DNA of 64,000 bases from Eisenibacter elegans DSM 3317 (GTDB taxonomy: Bacteria > Bacteroidota > Bacteroidia > Cytophagales > Microscillaceae). The notes beneath the pieces are model-generated. The model searched no databases. It was not told the DNA's origin and saw only the letters and a program-made list of their open reading frames with translations. This document shows positions 17,140 through 25,515 of this stretch, in pieces. Numbering within the stretch: position 1 is the first letter of the stretch; each line of letters opens with the position of its first letter. The stretch spans positions 1-64,000 of the forward strand of contig NZ_AUMD01000020.1 of assembly GCF_000430505.1 (NCBI RefSeq), written 5' to 3'. Both the position numbers and the translations under genes were made by a program.

Positions 17140-17686
17140 AGCATAATTTGACTTAAAGTCCTCCTGAGGGGGTTTGTACCTTATGTACAAAGATAGCACA
17201 TTATTGACGAACCATCCACAAAGCCGTGATGCGCCGGTCGTAGCTAGAGAACGGTTGGTCGAATAGTATCTATATTGTTTTTGTTGAAAATTATTTTGAA
17301 ATAACAAAAGCAGTCGACCTAACACATCAGCAGAAGCCAAACTTTAGCTTGTCCCGGAGCTAAAGCTTCGAACTACTTTTTTAAAAATGTCTAGTGGTGT
17401 GGCCAAAAAGTCTAACTCCAGAACCAAAACAAGCCTTTCTTAAGAGGTAGAGTATTTTTGATTTCATAAACTTGATGTATAATTGTTTTGGAAGGAAGAC
17501 ACATAGACTTGGATGGAGCTTGCATCAAGTCGGTATTTTCAAGAGCCTTTCCGTCATTTGAGTGTTATTCTGGTATGAATGCTGATTTTTTGAGAATTTT
17601 TGGGGTTTGTGATTCATTTTGTATTATCTTGAGCTAAAGTTTTGCTTTGTCAAGACATTCACTAACCCACTTAATCTCCTTAGCTT
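17140..17686. other. intergenic region between sensor and MFS genes
   Basis: About 550 bp between divergent genes. It contains a half-copy of hairpin-repeat family 1 at 17346-17402. I saw no conserved frame or RNA gene in the rest. Confidence 0.5.
17346..17402 (+). repeat. hairpin-repeat family 1, right half only (copy C)
   Basis: gcttgtcccggagctaaagc, then ttcgaactac, and ending aaaaatgtctagtggtgtgg. This matches the right half of the family-1 repeat, including its terminal repeat, with no left half. Confidence 0.6.
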
Positions 17687-19054
17687 ATGTCATCTACTGC
17701 TACATCTTCAACAACCCAAGCCCCGTCCTTGCGCTATGCCTGGTATGTGGTCTTTGTGCTGATGATTGCCTATGTTTCATCCTTTATCGACAGGCAGATT
17801 CTGAGTCTGTTGGTCAAGCCGATGAAGCGGGACTTACAAATCAATGATTTTGAAATGAGCCTGTTGATGGGGCTTAGTTTTGCGATTTTTTACACACTCT
17901 TGGGCATTCCTATTGGCCGTCTGGCCGACCGTTACAGCCGCAAGCGCATTATCATCATCAGTATTGCGCTATGGAGCTTGATGACGGCGCTTTGTGGCAT
18001 TACCAAAAACTACACCCAGCTTTTTTTGGCACGTGTTGGGGTAGGGGTAGGGGAGGCAGGGCTTACTCCACCAGCCTACTCGATGATTACAGACTATTTC
18101 CCCCCCGAAAAGCTCAGCCTCGCTATGAGTATCTATTCGATGGGGATTTACATTGGTTCGGGTCTGGCGCTGGTGATAGCGGGTTTGGCCATTAAGTTGG
18201 CTTCTGTACAAGAAATGTGGGCGCTGCCGATTGTTGGGGAGATTTACCCTTGGCAGATGGTCTTTTTCATCATCGGCCTACCTGGATTATTGATTGCCGC
18301 GCTCGTCTTTACAATACGCGAGCCATTGCGCCGCAACCGCCTAGCACAGTCCGAGACGGTCGTACAGCAAAATACCCTCTCACTAGAGCAAGTTTTGGCC
18401 TATATCCGCCAAAACGGCCAAGCTTTTTTTGGAATTTCTTTTGCGATGGCTTTTACTTCTATGAGCGCCTACGGAACTACAGGCTGGTATCCGTCAATGT
18501 TACAGCGTACTTATGGCTGGACAGAGGTGCAGGCTGGCCTGGCTTATGGTGGAGTCATTACGCTCTGCTGTACCTTGGGCATTTTGGCCGGTGGTATTTT
18601 GGCCGATAGGCTAAAGCGAAAGCACGGAGCCATCGCCAACCTTCAAGTATGTATGTATGCCTTTGTAGGGCTTTTGATAACAGGTTGGTGGTATACCTTG
18701 ATGCCTTCCGGCCAAAGCTCTATCTTGGCCATCACGATTTCCTGCTTTCTGATTGCCTCGCCGCTAGGCGCAGCAGGGGCAGCCATCCAAGAAATGATGC
18801 CCAACCAAATGCGTGGGCTAGCGACAGCCATTTACTTTTTTGTGCTCAATATCATTGCGCTTGGCCTGGGACCTACTGCCGTAGCTGCACTGACCGATTT
18901 TGTGTTTCAAGACGAAAAAGCCGTACGATATTCGCTATTGACGGTAACCATTGTAGGCAATGGCCTGGCCTTGTTGTCTATGTGGGCGGCTTTCAGGGCC
19001 TATCCCAAAAGCCTAGAACGGCTTCAGGTATTTCTGAATAAGGGCAATGCCTAA
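17687..19054 (+). CDS. MFS transporter, spinster-like
   Basis: Major facilitator superfamily secondary transporter of 455 residues in the inner membrane with about 12 predicted helices. The MFS loop 2-3 signature is GIPIGRLADRYSRKRIIIIS, and TM1 contains the FIDRQILSLLVKPM motif typical of the spinster-like branch, as does the TM4 GVGVGEAGLTPPAYSMI stretch. The central loop (about 215-245) is charged. Spinster-like bacterial transporters carry diverse organic anions or lipids; the substrate cannot be told here. It stands alone, with its own terminator 80 bp downstream. Confidence 0.85.
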   Translation: MSSTATSSTTQAPSLRYAWYVVFVLMIAYVSSFIDRQILSLLVKPMKRDLQINDFEMSLLMGLSFAIFYTLLGIPIGRLADRYSRKRIIIISIALWSLMTALCGITKNYTQLFLARVGVGVGEAGLTPPAYSMITDYFPPEKLSLAMSIYSMGIYIGSGLALVIAGLAIKLASVQEMWALPIVGEIYPWQMVFFIIGLPGLLIAALVFTIREPLRRNRLAQSETVVQQNTLSLEQVLAYIRQNGQAFFGISFAMAFTSMSAYGTTGWYPSMLQRTYGWTEVQAGLAYGGVITLCCTLGILAGGILADRLKRKHGAIANLQVCMYAFVGLLITGWWYTLMPSGQSSILAITISCFLIASPLGAAGAAIQEMMPNQMRGLATAIYFFVLNIIALGLGPTAVAALTDFVFQDEKAVRYSLLTVTIVGNGLALLSMWAAFRAYPKSLERLQVFLNKGNA

Positions 19055-19133
19055 CCATTACACAGCGTCTAGCGGCTTCTCTAATCATCGGGTATTTTTA
19101 GACAAGTAACGAAAGACCCAGTCTGACATCAAC

Positions 19134-19169
19134 AAAAAGCCTTATTTTGGTATAAAATAAAGGTTTTTT
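19134..19169 (+). terminator. terminator of the MFS transporter gene
   Basis: A near-palindrome, aaaaagccttatttt with aaaataaaggtttttt and a 5-nt loop, ending in six T on the plus strand. Confidence 0.6.
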
Positions 19170-19170
19170 G

Positions 19171-19302
19171 CACGCCACTGGATATTTTCAAACCCCCACA
19201 GTTAAAACTGTGGGCTAGGGCTTATTTTACCCCAGAAATGAGGGTTTGGCTTGTCTCGGGGCTGGAGCTCCGAGTTACTTTTCCAAAAATGTCTAGTAGT
19301 GT
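19171..19302 (+). repeat. hairpin-repeat family 1, full-length (copy D)
   Basis: Full unit: terminal repeat cacgccactggatatttt, hairpin cccacagttaaaactgtggg, the cttattttaccccagaaatgag block, hairpin ctcggggctggagctccgag, then tacttttccaaaaatgtcta and gtagtgt. The two ends are imperfect inverted repeats of each other. It lies directly against a family-2 repeat (19303-19331). Confidence 0.75.
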
Positions 19303-19331
19303 ATTTCCCAAACCAATTGTGGTTGGGTATA
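19303..19331 (+). repeat. hairpin-repeat family 2 copy
   Basis: atttcccaaaccaattgtgg then ttgggtata: a short inverted repeat (CCCAAACCAA/TTGGTTGGG). Other copies are at 47526-47554 (opposite strand), 52076-52102 and 62238-62266, all intergenic. From here to 19561 I saw no gene. Confidence 0.6.
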
Positions 19332-19561
19332 GGGTATATCAACACCAACCCTTCAAAGGCTTCAAGCCCCTGAAAAACTATTGCTTATCAGTCCCGATGA
19401 ACTAGACGATACGCAATATACAAAGCTAAAAAAGCGCCAAATCGCTACTATACGGTATACGCTTTTTTTCTGTGAACGAATCTTGCTTGATTGTTTAGAA
19501 ATTGCGTTATTTGTTTGAAATACAAAATTTTATCACGATAACTTATTAATCAAAATTTACT

Positions 19562-19954
19562 ATGGAATCTGATGTATCTAAGATTGTCTTGCTTGGCGGC
19601 CTCTTCATCTACCTCATCATTTCGCTGGTTATTGGCGGAGTGATTATTGCCTCACAGTGGGTTATTTTCACCAAGGCCGGTAAACCCGGCTGGGCATCGC
19701 TCATACCAATTTACAATATTGTTATCTTGCTCGAAATCGTGGGCAAACCTACTTGGTGGTTGGTACTGATGTTCATCCCGTTCGTCAATATTGCCGTATC
19801 AATCATTATTTTACACAATTTATCGCTCTCCTTTGGGAAAGATAGCGGCTTTACGATAGGCCTGGTATTGTTATCGGTTATTTTCTTTCCGATTTTGGCC
19901 TTTGGCGAAGCCAAATACATAGGCCCTGCCGGCGGCGAAGGAAGTACATATTAG
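19562..19954 (+). CDS. DUF5684 family multi-pass membrane protein
   Basis: A 130-residue integral membrane protein with four hydrophobic segments (about 8-31, 43-58, 61-80 and 95-112). The motif FTKAGKPGWASLIPIYN followed by VGKPTWWLVL is the DUF5684 signature, also found at the start of some signal-peptidase-like proteins. The function is unknown. It is monocistronic, with a bidirectional terminator shared with the convergent TonB receptor gene. Confidence 0.8.
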   Translation: MESDVSKIVLLGGLFIYLIISLVIGGVIIASQWVIFTKAGKPGWASLIPIYNIVILLEIVGKPTWWLVLMFIPFVNIAVSIIILHNLSLSFGKDSGFTIGLVLLSVIFFPILAFGEAKYIGPAGGEGSTY

Positions 19955-20017
19955 TAGTATTGAAGCTTCTTAGCGCTACAAAGGCGCGCTTGAGTCAGAA
20001 GCTTGTGTACTTTCCAA

Positions 20018-20050
20018 AAAAAGCGCTCTCCCAAAGGAAGAGCGCTTTTT
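20018..20050. terminator. bidirectional terminator
   Basis: aaaaagcgctct (20018-20029) and agagcgcttttt (20039-20050) form a perfect 12-bp stem with A-runs and T-runs on either side. It serves the convergent genes at 19562-19954 and 20082-22322. Confidence 0.88.
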
Positions 20051-20081
20051 GCTACAATAAAACGGTCGATAGTCACGCTGA

Positions 20082-22322
20082 TTAAAGGCGAATTTCAACA
20101 CCGGCAGTGATAAAACGTGGCAGCCCTACACGGATACCTTGGGGGCGGCGTGTGGCGATGTAGCGCTCATCGCTAAGGTTTTTGACAGATACATTGAAGT
20201 GTGTATTCCAGCGTTTTACAGCATAGCCTAGTGTAGCATCAAAAATAGTATAAGCATCTAATTTGCCGATACGGCCATTGGCACTAGGGGTTATAGTATT
20301 CAACACATCAGTGAACTGCTCACCTACGTGGGTAGCCGTTAGGCGCAAATCAAAACCGAAAGGTGCTTGCCAAGTAAAGGCGCTTGAGAGCAACCACTGA
20401 GGCGCATAGGGCGTGCGGTTGCCGCTGATATTAGTGCCTTCTACCCCAGCGCTTAGGCTTTGGCCAATAAAGCGGTCTTTATTGAAAAAGGCATCTGTAT
20501 AAGTAGCGTTTAGGTCGAGCACAAGGCGGTGGTTAAGGTTGGCGATTTTACCAAAGTCGATGTTAAAAGCTCCCTCAATGCCTCGGTGTGTAGTTTCGCC
20601 ACCATTGATAAGGCCAGCACCGGCGCCTCCCGAAGATTCAGAAACGGGAATAATCTGATTTTCAAAATCCATATAAAAGCCCGTAAACTCTATATGAGCA
20701 AAATTGCTGATATTGCTGCGGAAGCCTAGCTCATAGTTCCAGCTTAGCTCAGCATCCAGCTCAAAAACCTCTCCGGTAGCAGAGATGGCATCTTTCACAC
20801 GTGGAGGGGAGAACCCACGGTGTGCGCCTGCAAAAATACTGGTGTTTTCACCTAGGTTATAGTTGGCTCCAATACCTGGGATAAGGCTGGTAATATTGTT
20901 TTCGCTTCTGACTCCTACAAGGTTGTTGTTGTTGAGTAAGATATTGCGCTCATAGTTGTAAAACTCAGCTCGTAGTCCGGGCGTTACAGAAAAGCGCTCA
21001 CTGAAGTGTAGGGCGTTTTGAGCATAGAGGCTATAAGCAATGCCCGTACGGATTTCGTCGTCGCGTAGGCGGCCTGTGCGGGCGCTGGCGCTGGCACCAT
21101 CAATGCGCTGCTCCAAGGCACGCTCATACATTGCCCTAGCACCTATGTGTAGACGGTTTTCGATATTACCGAAGTAGTAAGTACCCGCCAGTTGTGTTTC
21201 GATACCAGCTACCTCAAAACTACGGTTACGGTGGGCGTTCTGGTCGCGCATGTAGATAGCCCCATTAGGGGTATTTATATCACCCCAAACAACCCCCGTA
21301 GGATTGGGCACTGGAGCATAGGCAAAGTCTTGACGTTGCCAGTTGCGGCTGGTGGTATTGGCAAAAGCAGTAGTTTTAAGCGAGAAGCGCTCGCTAAATT
21401 CCCACTGGTGGGTTACGCTTGCCGCATAACGGCGTACATTGAGGCGGTCGTCGGGGGCAAGGCGGGCAAAGTCAAACTCATCACTAGCATCATACATTGT
21501 TTGGGTAATGCCGATATAAGTGGCATTAGATACTTCATTATAAAGTGACAACTTGACACCTACCGAAGACTTATCGCCGGTACGGAACTTGAACTTAGTG
21601 TTGAAATCACTGATTTCAAAGCCTACCAAGCCGACATCATCAGCGCGTTTGTAGAGATAATTGACTTGATAACCTACATTGCCGATGGTATTGCCATAGC
21701 CTACCAAGCCGCTGAAATAGCCCCCTTGGCCGGCGCGTAGTTTTACGTTCAGCTCTTGGTTTTGGGGAGGATCTGCGGTAATGTAATTGATTACCCCACC
21801 GACAGTTTGCGGGCCATACATAATCTGTCCGCTGCCTTTGAGTACTTCTACACCTATCATCCGATCCATCACAGGGGTGTAGTACATCTCTGGCTCACCA
21901 TAAGGATTAAGCGCCACAGGAATGCCGTCTTCGAGCATCAAGACGTTGCGGCTGCGGTCGGGGTCAAGTCCGCGTATACCCACATTCACGCGCATCCCAA
22001 GTCCCTCTTCATCTACTACGTGTAGGCCGGGGGCGCGGCGAAACACCTCATTGCCACTGATAGGCGCTAGAAGGTTTAACTCGCGAGCACTGATAAAGCT
22101 GACAGCACCCGGAATTTCTTTGAAAAGCCCTTCCTTGCCGCCTAAGACAACAATCTGAGGCATATCGTACCTCTTCAGAGAGTCGAGCGGGTCTGGGGTT
22201 TGTGTCGTGGCAATTACTTTGCTCGTCGAGGTGGTATAGCTCTTGGCTTCTTGTGCCACTAATGGGTCGAGACTCCCAAGGATTAGCGCAAGTGTTAGAA
22301 AAGAGAAGTATTGAAAGCGCAT
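20082..22322 (-). CDS. TonB-dependent receptor, FecA-like
   Basis: Outer-membrane TonB-dependent receptor of 746 residues. It has a signal peptide (SFLTLALILGSLDPLVAQ), a plug domain at about 55-180 and a 22-strand-type barrel ending AGVEIRL. The plug contains RVNVGIRGLDPDRSRNVLML and GIPVALNPYGEPEMYY, then KGSGQIMYGPQTVGGVINYI, the pattern of FecA/ferric-siderophore receptors of this phylum. The ligand is not certain. It is divergent from the cobalamin operon; its own upstream region (22323-22600) shows no riboswitch on the minus strand. A role in vitamin B12 uptake with the neighbouring ABC system is possible but only suggested by position. Confidence 0.85.
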   Translation of the reverse strand: MRFQYFSFLTLALILGSLDPLVAQEAKSYTTSTSKVIATTQTPDPLDSLKRYDMPQIVVLGGKEGLFKEIPGAVSFISARELNLLAPISGNEVFRRAPGLHVVDEEGLGMRVNVGIRGLDPDRSRNVLMLEDGIPVALNPYGEPEMYYTPVMDRMIGVEVLKGSGQIMYGPQTVGGVINYITADPPQNQELNVKLRAGQGGYFSGLVGYGNTIGNVGYQVNYLYKRADDVGLVGFEISDFNTKFKFRTGDKSSVGVKLSLYNEVSNATYIGITQTMYDASDEFDFARLAPDDRLNVRRYAASVTHQWEFSERFSLKTTAFANTTSRNWQRQDFAYAPVPNPTGVVWGDINTPNGAIYMRDQNAHRNRSFEVAGIETQLAGTYYFGNIENRLHIGARAMYERALEQRIDGASASARTGRLRDDEIRTGIAYSLYAQNALHFSERFSVTPGLRAEFYNYERNILLNNNNLVGVRSENNITSLIPGIGANYNLGENTSIFAGAHRGFSPPRVKDAISATGEVFELDAELSWNYELGFRSNISNFAHIEFTGFYMDFENQIIPVSESSGGAGAGLINGGETTHRGIEGAFNIDFGKIANLNHRLVLDLNATYTDAFFNKDRFIGQSLSAGVEGTNISGNRTPYAPQWLLSSAFTWQAPFGFDLRLTATHVGEQFTDVLNTITPSANGRIGKLDAYTIFDATLGYAVKRWNTHFNVSVKNLSDERYIATRRPQGIRVGLPRFITAGVEIRL

Positions 22323-22600
22323 AATGAGTTGTGTTTAATTTGTTTTAGACTCAATTCAAATAGAGTTTGCGAGGGCAAAACTAAAAATTATTTAGACTGA
22401 TTACAAATAAATTAAAAAAAAACTCCTGAATGCTGCGGTAAATTCCTCAGAATGTGCTTGGTAGAAGTTGCTTACCGACTTCCAAAAGCCACAACGCTTG
22501 TATTTCCTTTGTGTGTGTCTCTATCTTTATACTATACAAAGCCTGCTGCCTATACCAATGACACTATATTTTGAGGCCATCACCTCAACATACAGCCATC

Positions 22601-22635
22601 TTTGATACAAATACCCTGAAATATGCCTATATTTG
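22601..22635 (+). promoter_or_regulatory. promoter of the cobalamin-transport operon
   Basis: TATATTTG at 22628-22635 matches TAnnTTTG exactly. TTTG at 22601-22604 is a possible -33 box with a rather long 23-nt spacer. Transcription would begin just before the riboswitch. Confidence 0.55.
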
Positions 22636-22637
22636 CC

Positions 22638-22860
22638 CTCGGCTTTGGGTGCTTTAGATGGCTCAAAAGGGAATCCGGTGAAATTCCGGGACAGCCCCCG
22701 CTGCTGTAACTCGGCTGTTAGGTCTCGGCCTAAACACAGAAGTGATACTGATGATTTATACAATCCACTGACTACTAGCTAGTTGGGAAGGGTGTCAGTA
22801 TTCCGAGAAGTCAGAAGACCTGCCCTTGCCTATGGTTTCACACTTACTTTCGGGGTGAAA
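22638..22860 (+). promoter_or_regulatory. cobalamin (B12) riboswitch
   Basis: The untranslated leader of btuF carries the cobalamin aptamer. Its core is gggaatccggtgaaattccg, then ggacagcccccgctgctgtaa, a ccactg box at 22765-22770, a gggaagg box near 22785, and the B12 box gtcagaagacctgcc at 22810-22824. After the aptamer, tttcac (22837-22842) and gtgaaa (22855-22860) can form a hairpin just before the start codon, with no T-run. This suggests that B12 binding blocks translation initiation rather than causing termination (inference). High intracellular B12 would switch the btuFCD operon off. Confidence 0.9.
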
Positions 22861-22867
22861 AGTACAG

Positions 22868-24079
22868 ATGACAAACAAACAAAAAACGCGCACAGCCCAA
22901 ATTACTTGGGGCTGGCTTGGGGCATTATTGGCTGCCCTCTTTATTTTTCAGGCTTGTAATACCGCCGATACTCGCCAAGAGGCCAAGAATCAGGGAGCTG
23001 TTGCCGTAACAGATACGCTACATTTGCAGGTACAGTATGCCCAAAACTTTAGTATCCACTACATCTCCGGCTACCCTGTATTGCACATTGGGCAAAGCGC
23101 TCAAGACAGCACGGCGCAAATCCAACTAGCCCTCGTTCCTCATCAGGCCGAAGTACCTGCTGCCCTACAAGGCAGCAACTACCAAATTATCCGCACTCCT
23201 GTCAGCAGGGCAGTGGCAGCGTCCCATACCCACTTGGCTATGTTTGAGGTACTAGAAGGCTTAGACGCAGTGGTAGGATTGACAGAGGCCGACTATCTCC
23301 CACACGAAGGACTACAAGCAGCCCTAAAACAAGGGAAAGTAGCGGAGGTAGGCAAGGGGGGAAGCCTGAACCACGAACTGGTATTGGCACAACAGCCTCA
23401 GGTGTTGATAGCCTCTGTCGTTCAGGTCCAAAGTCTCAAGGGAATGAATGCCCTAGAGCAAGCCGGTATTACGATAGTGCCTAATGGCGACTGGTTAGAA
23501 GCCTCGCCCTTGGGTCGTGCGGAATGGCTCAAGGTTTTTGGCTTACTCTTGGGCAAGCCTACTAAGGCACAAGCTTGTTTTGAGGCAATTACCCAACGCT
23601 ACGACTCCTTGCAGCGCCTCGTCAAGGCCCTGCCCCCAAGCAAACCCCGCCCCTTGGTCTTGACTGACCTGCCCTACAAAGGGACTTGGTATGTACCTGC
23701 TGGCCAAAGTTATGTGGCTACCTTGCTCAAAGATGCCGGTGCAGACTACCCCTGGGCCGATACACAAGGCACGGGCAGCCTCGCGCTCGACTTTGAAGCG
23801 GTGTATGCCAAGGCCCAACAAGCAGACCTTTGGCTTAATACCAGCTCGGCTAGGCAACTCGCTGATATTCAGACACAAGACCCGCGATTGGCCAATTTTA
23901 AGCCCTTTGTCCAAAAACAAGTGTACAACAATAACCGGCATACAACTACCAAAGGTGGTAGCACGTATTTTATGCAGGGAATAGTGGAGCCACACCTTAT
24001 CTTGGCAGACCTCATCAGTATCATCCACCCAGAGCTACTGCCCAAGCATCAGCAGGTGTATTACCATCAACTTCCCTGA
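22868..24079 (+). CDS. btuF: cobalamin ABC transporter substrate-binding lipoprotein
   Basis: Periplasmic-face, lipid-anchored binding protein that delivers cobalamin to the BtuCD importer. The 403 residues start with a lipoprotein signal peptide, and the lipobox FQAC puts the anchored Cys at residue 30. The body is a class III (TroA/BtuF-like) two-lobe fold, with the region VSRAVAASHTHLAMFEVLEG and VGKGGSLNHELVLAQQPQVL typical of this family, plus the KGTWYVPAGQSYVATLLKDA block. The assignment to B12 rather than iron-siderophore rests on the riboswitch directly upstream; the family itself is ambiguous. It is the first gene of the operon. Confidence 0.85.
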   Translation: MTNKQKTRTAQITWGWLGALLAALFIFQACNTADTRQEAKNQGAVAVTDTLHLQVQYAQNFSIHYISGYPVLHIGQSAQDSTAQIQLALVPHQAEVPAALQGSNYQIIRTPVSRAVAASHTHLAMFEVLEGLDAVVGLTEADYLPHEGLQAALKQGKVAEVGKGGSLNHELVLAQQPQVLIASVVQVQSLKGMNALEQAGITIVPNGDWLEASPLGRAEWLKVFGLLLGKPTKAQACFEAITQRYDSLQRLVKALPPSKPRPLVLTDLPYKGTWYVPAGQSYVATLLKDAGADYPWADTQGTGSLALDFEAVYAKAQQADLWLNTSSARQLADIQTQDPRLANFKPFVQKQVYNNNRHTTTKGGSTYFMQGIVEPHLILADLISIIHPELLPKHQQVYYHQLP

Positions 24080-24114
24080 TTTTGTACGCAATCTATTACC
24101 TAATAGCACTTGTT

Positions 24115-24313
24115 ATGCTTGTACACGAAAGCTTTTTTGAGATTGGAGTTCTTTGAAGATTCCAAGAGGATAGATCTCTATTGGTTGGCCGCTACCACGC
24201 GGATAACTGAGCGACAATACCAAGAGGAGTGCCTAAAATATGTAGGATTGTTTACCACACCATACTTTGGCAATCAGCCAGATGCAATCAATTGGCTAGA
24301 CAGTCAAGCCTGA
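24115..24313 (+). pseudogene. remnant of a SpoIIAA/STAS-like gene with frameshift and internal deletion
   Basis: An ATG at 24115 starts MLVHES, then a run of six T shifts the frame. The next frame reads FLRLEFFEDSKRIDLYWLAA and QYQEECLKYVGLF, then jumps to YFGNQPDAINWLDSQA. These pieces match the first third and the last ~20 residues of the family represented at 29605 and 50261 (whose C-termini end EAFAWLKKA and KAVDWLMAD), with about 60 residues missing in between. Removing one T restores the N-terminal join. It lies between btuF and btuC and is probably dead. Confidence 0.6.
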
Positions 24314-24341
24314 GTATATTAACGCTACCGCCCAAGAACAA

Positions 24342-25409
24342 ATGAGCAAACTACCCACTTACGAAGCCTCCACAAATACCATAGCCCCTCCCAAGCTGCG
24401 CCAAGCTTGGTTTTGGGGCTTGGGAGTATTGATGGTACTGGCCTTTGTATTGGATGTGGCATTAGGTTCGGTTTGGATTCCGCCGGAGGCGATTATACGT
24501 AGCCTATTGGGGGACACACAAGTACCCCCAATATGGGTCAACATCATCTACCATTTGCGGTTGCCCCGCGCCTTGACAACAGCCCTAGCCGGCGCAGCGC
24601 TGGCTGTCAGTGGGTTACAAATGCAGACCTTGTTTCAAAACCCTCTGGCAGGACCGTCGGTATTGGGTATCAGTGCCGGAGCCGGACTAGGGGTGGCCAT
24701 CGTGGTCTTTGGTTCGGGCTTGAGCCTTTCTACTGCCAGCGCAGCACAAGGGGGATTTTCGGTCATTGTGGCGGCGATGTTGGGGGCAATGGCTGTACTG
24801 CTGTTGATGTTGTTTTTGGCACGGAGGGTATCCGATATTGTGGTACTTTTGATTGTGGGGGTGATGGTAGGGCAGCTCAGCGGTGCGTTGGTCAGCATTG
24901 GGCAATACTTCAGCCATCCCGAACAGATACAAAGTTATCTGGTCTGGACTTTTGGCAATACGGGCGCAGTATCGGGGGTGCAGCTCTATTGGCTTGCCGC
25001 CTGCGTATTGCTAGGCTTAGGAGGTACTTGGCTCTCGGCCAAACACCTCAATGCCTTACTCTTGGGCGAAACTTATGCACAGAGCCTAGGGCTGCCTTTG
25101 ATGCGGCTACGGTTGGTAGTGATTCTTATGACTGGTTTGATGACCGGCAGCGTAACCGCCTTTTGCGGGCCTATTGCCTTTATCGGCATTGCAGTCCCAC
25201 ATCTGGTGCGCACCCTCTTGCGCAGCACCAATCACCAGTGGCTGGTGCCCGCAACGGCCTTGGGCGGTGCTGGGCTGCTCTTGCTCTGCGATGTTGTCAG
25301 TAAATTGCCGGGAAGTCAAATCAGCCTGCCTCTAAACGCCATTACCGCCCTTATTGGTGCGCCAGTGGTGATATATGTGTTGCTGAACGTGAGGCGATTG
25401 AGGCATTGA
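24342..25409 (+). CDS. btuC: cobalamin ABC transporter permease
   Basis: FecCD/BtuC-family inner-membrane permease of 355 residues with about 10 transmembrane helices. It forms the translocation channel for the BtuF-delivered ligand. Characteristic stretches are RLPRALTTALAGAALAVSGL followed by QMQTLFQNPLAGPSVLGISAG, and the cytoplasmic coupling region GPIAFIGIAVPHLVRTLL. The ATG at 24342 precedes a normal hydrophilic N-terminus (about 20 residues) before TM1. It is the second functional gene of the riboswitch-controlled operon, about 260 bp after btuF with the STAS-like remnant in between. Confidence 0.88.
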   Translation: MSKLPTYEASTNTIAPPKLRQAWFWGLGVLMVLAFVLDVALGSVWIPPEAIIRSLLGDTQVPPIWVNIIYHLRLPRALTTALAGAALAVSGLQMQTLFQNPLAGPSVLGISAGAGLGVAIVVFGSGLSLSTASAAQGGFSVIVAAMLGAMAVLLLMLFLARRVSDIVVLLIVGVMVGQLSGALVSIGQYFSHPEQIQSYLVWTFGNTGAVSGVQLYWLAACVLLGLGGTWLSAKHLNALLLGETYAQSLGLPLMRLRLVVILMTGLMTGSVTAFCGPIAFIGIAVPHLVRTLLRSTNHQWLVPATALGGAGLLLLCDVVSKLPGSQISLPLNAITALIGAPVVIYVLLNVRRLRH

Positions 25410-25515
25410 GATGATAAAATCAGGTGTAGTGCTTGCCACTTGCATAACGGTGGTGTATCGCAAAAAGATGCATCCCATAAAGATAAAACACAATATTTAG
25501 CCTAGCTTTTTGAGT

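Noticed and set aside
22527-22763. Minus-strand frame across the riboswitch
   Set aside because: The sequence is explained by the conserved cobalamin riboswitch on the plus strand; the antisense frame is a shadow.
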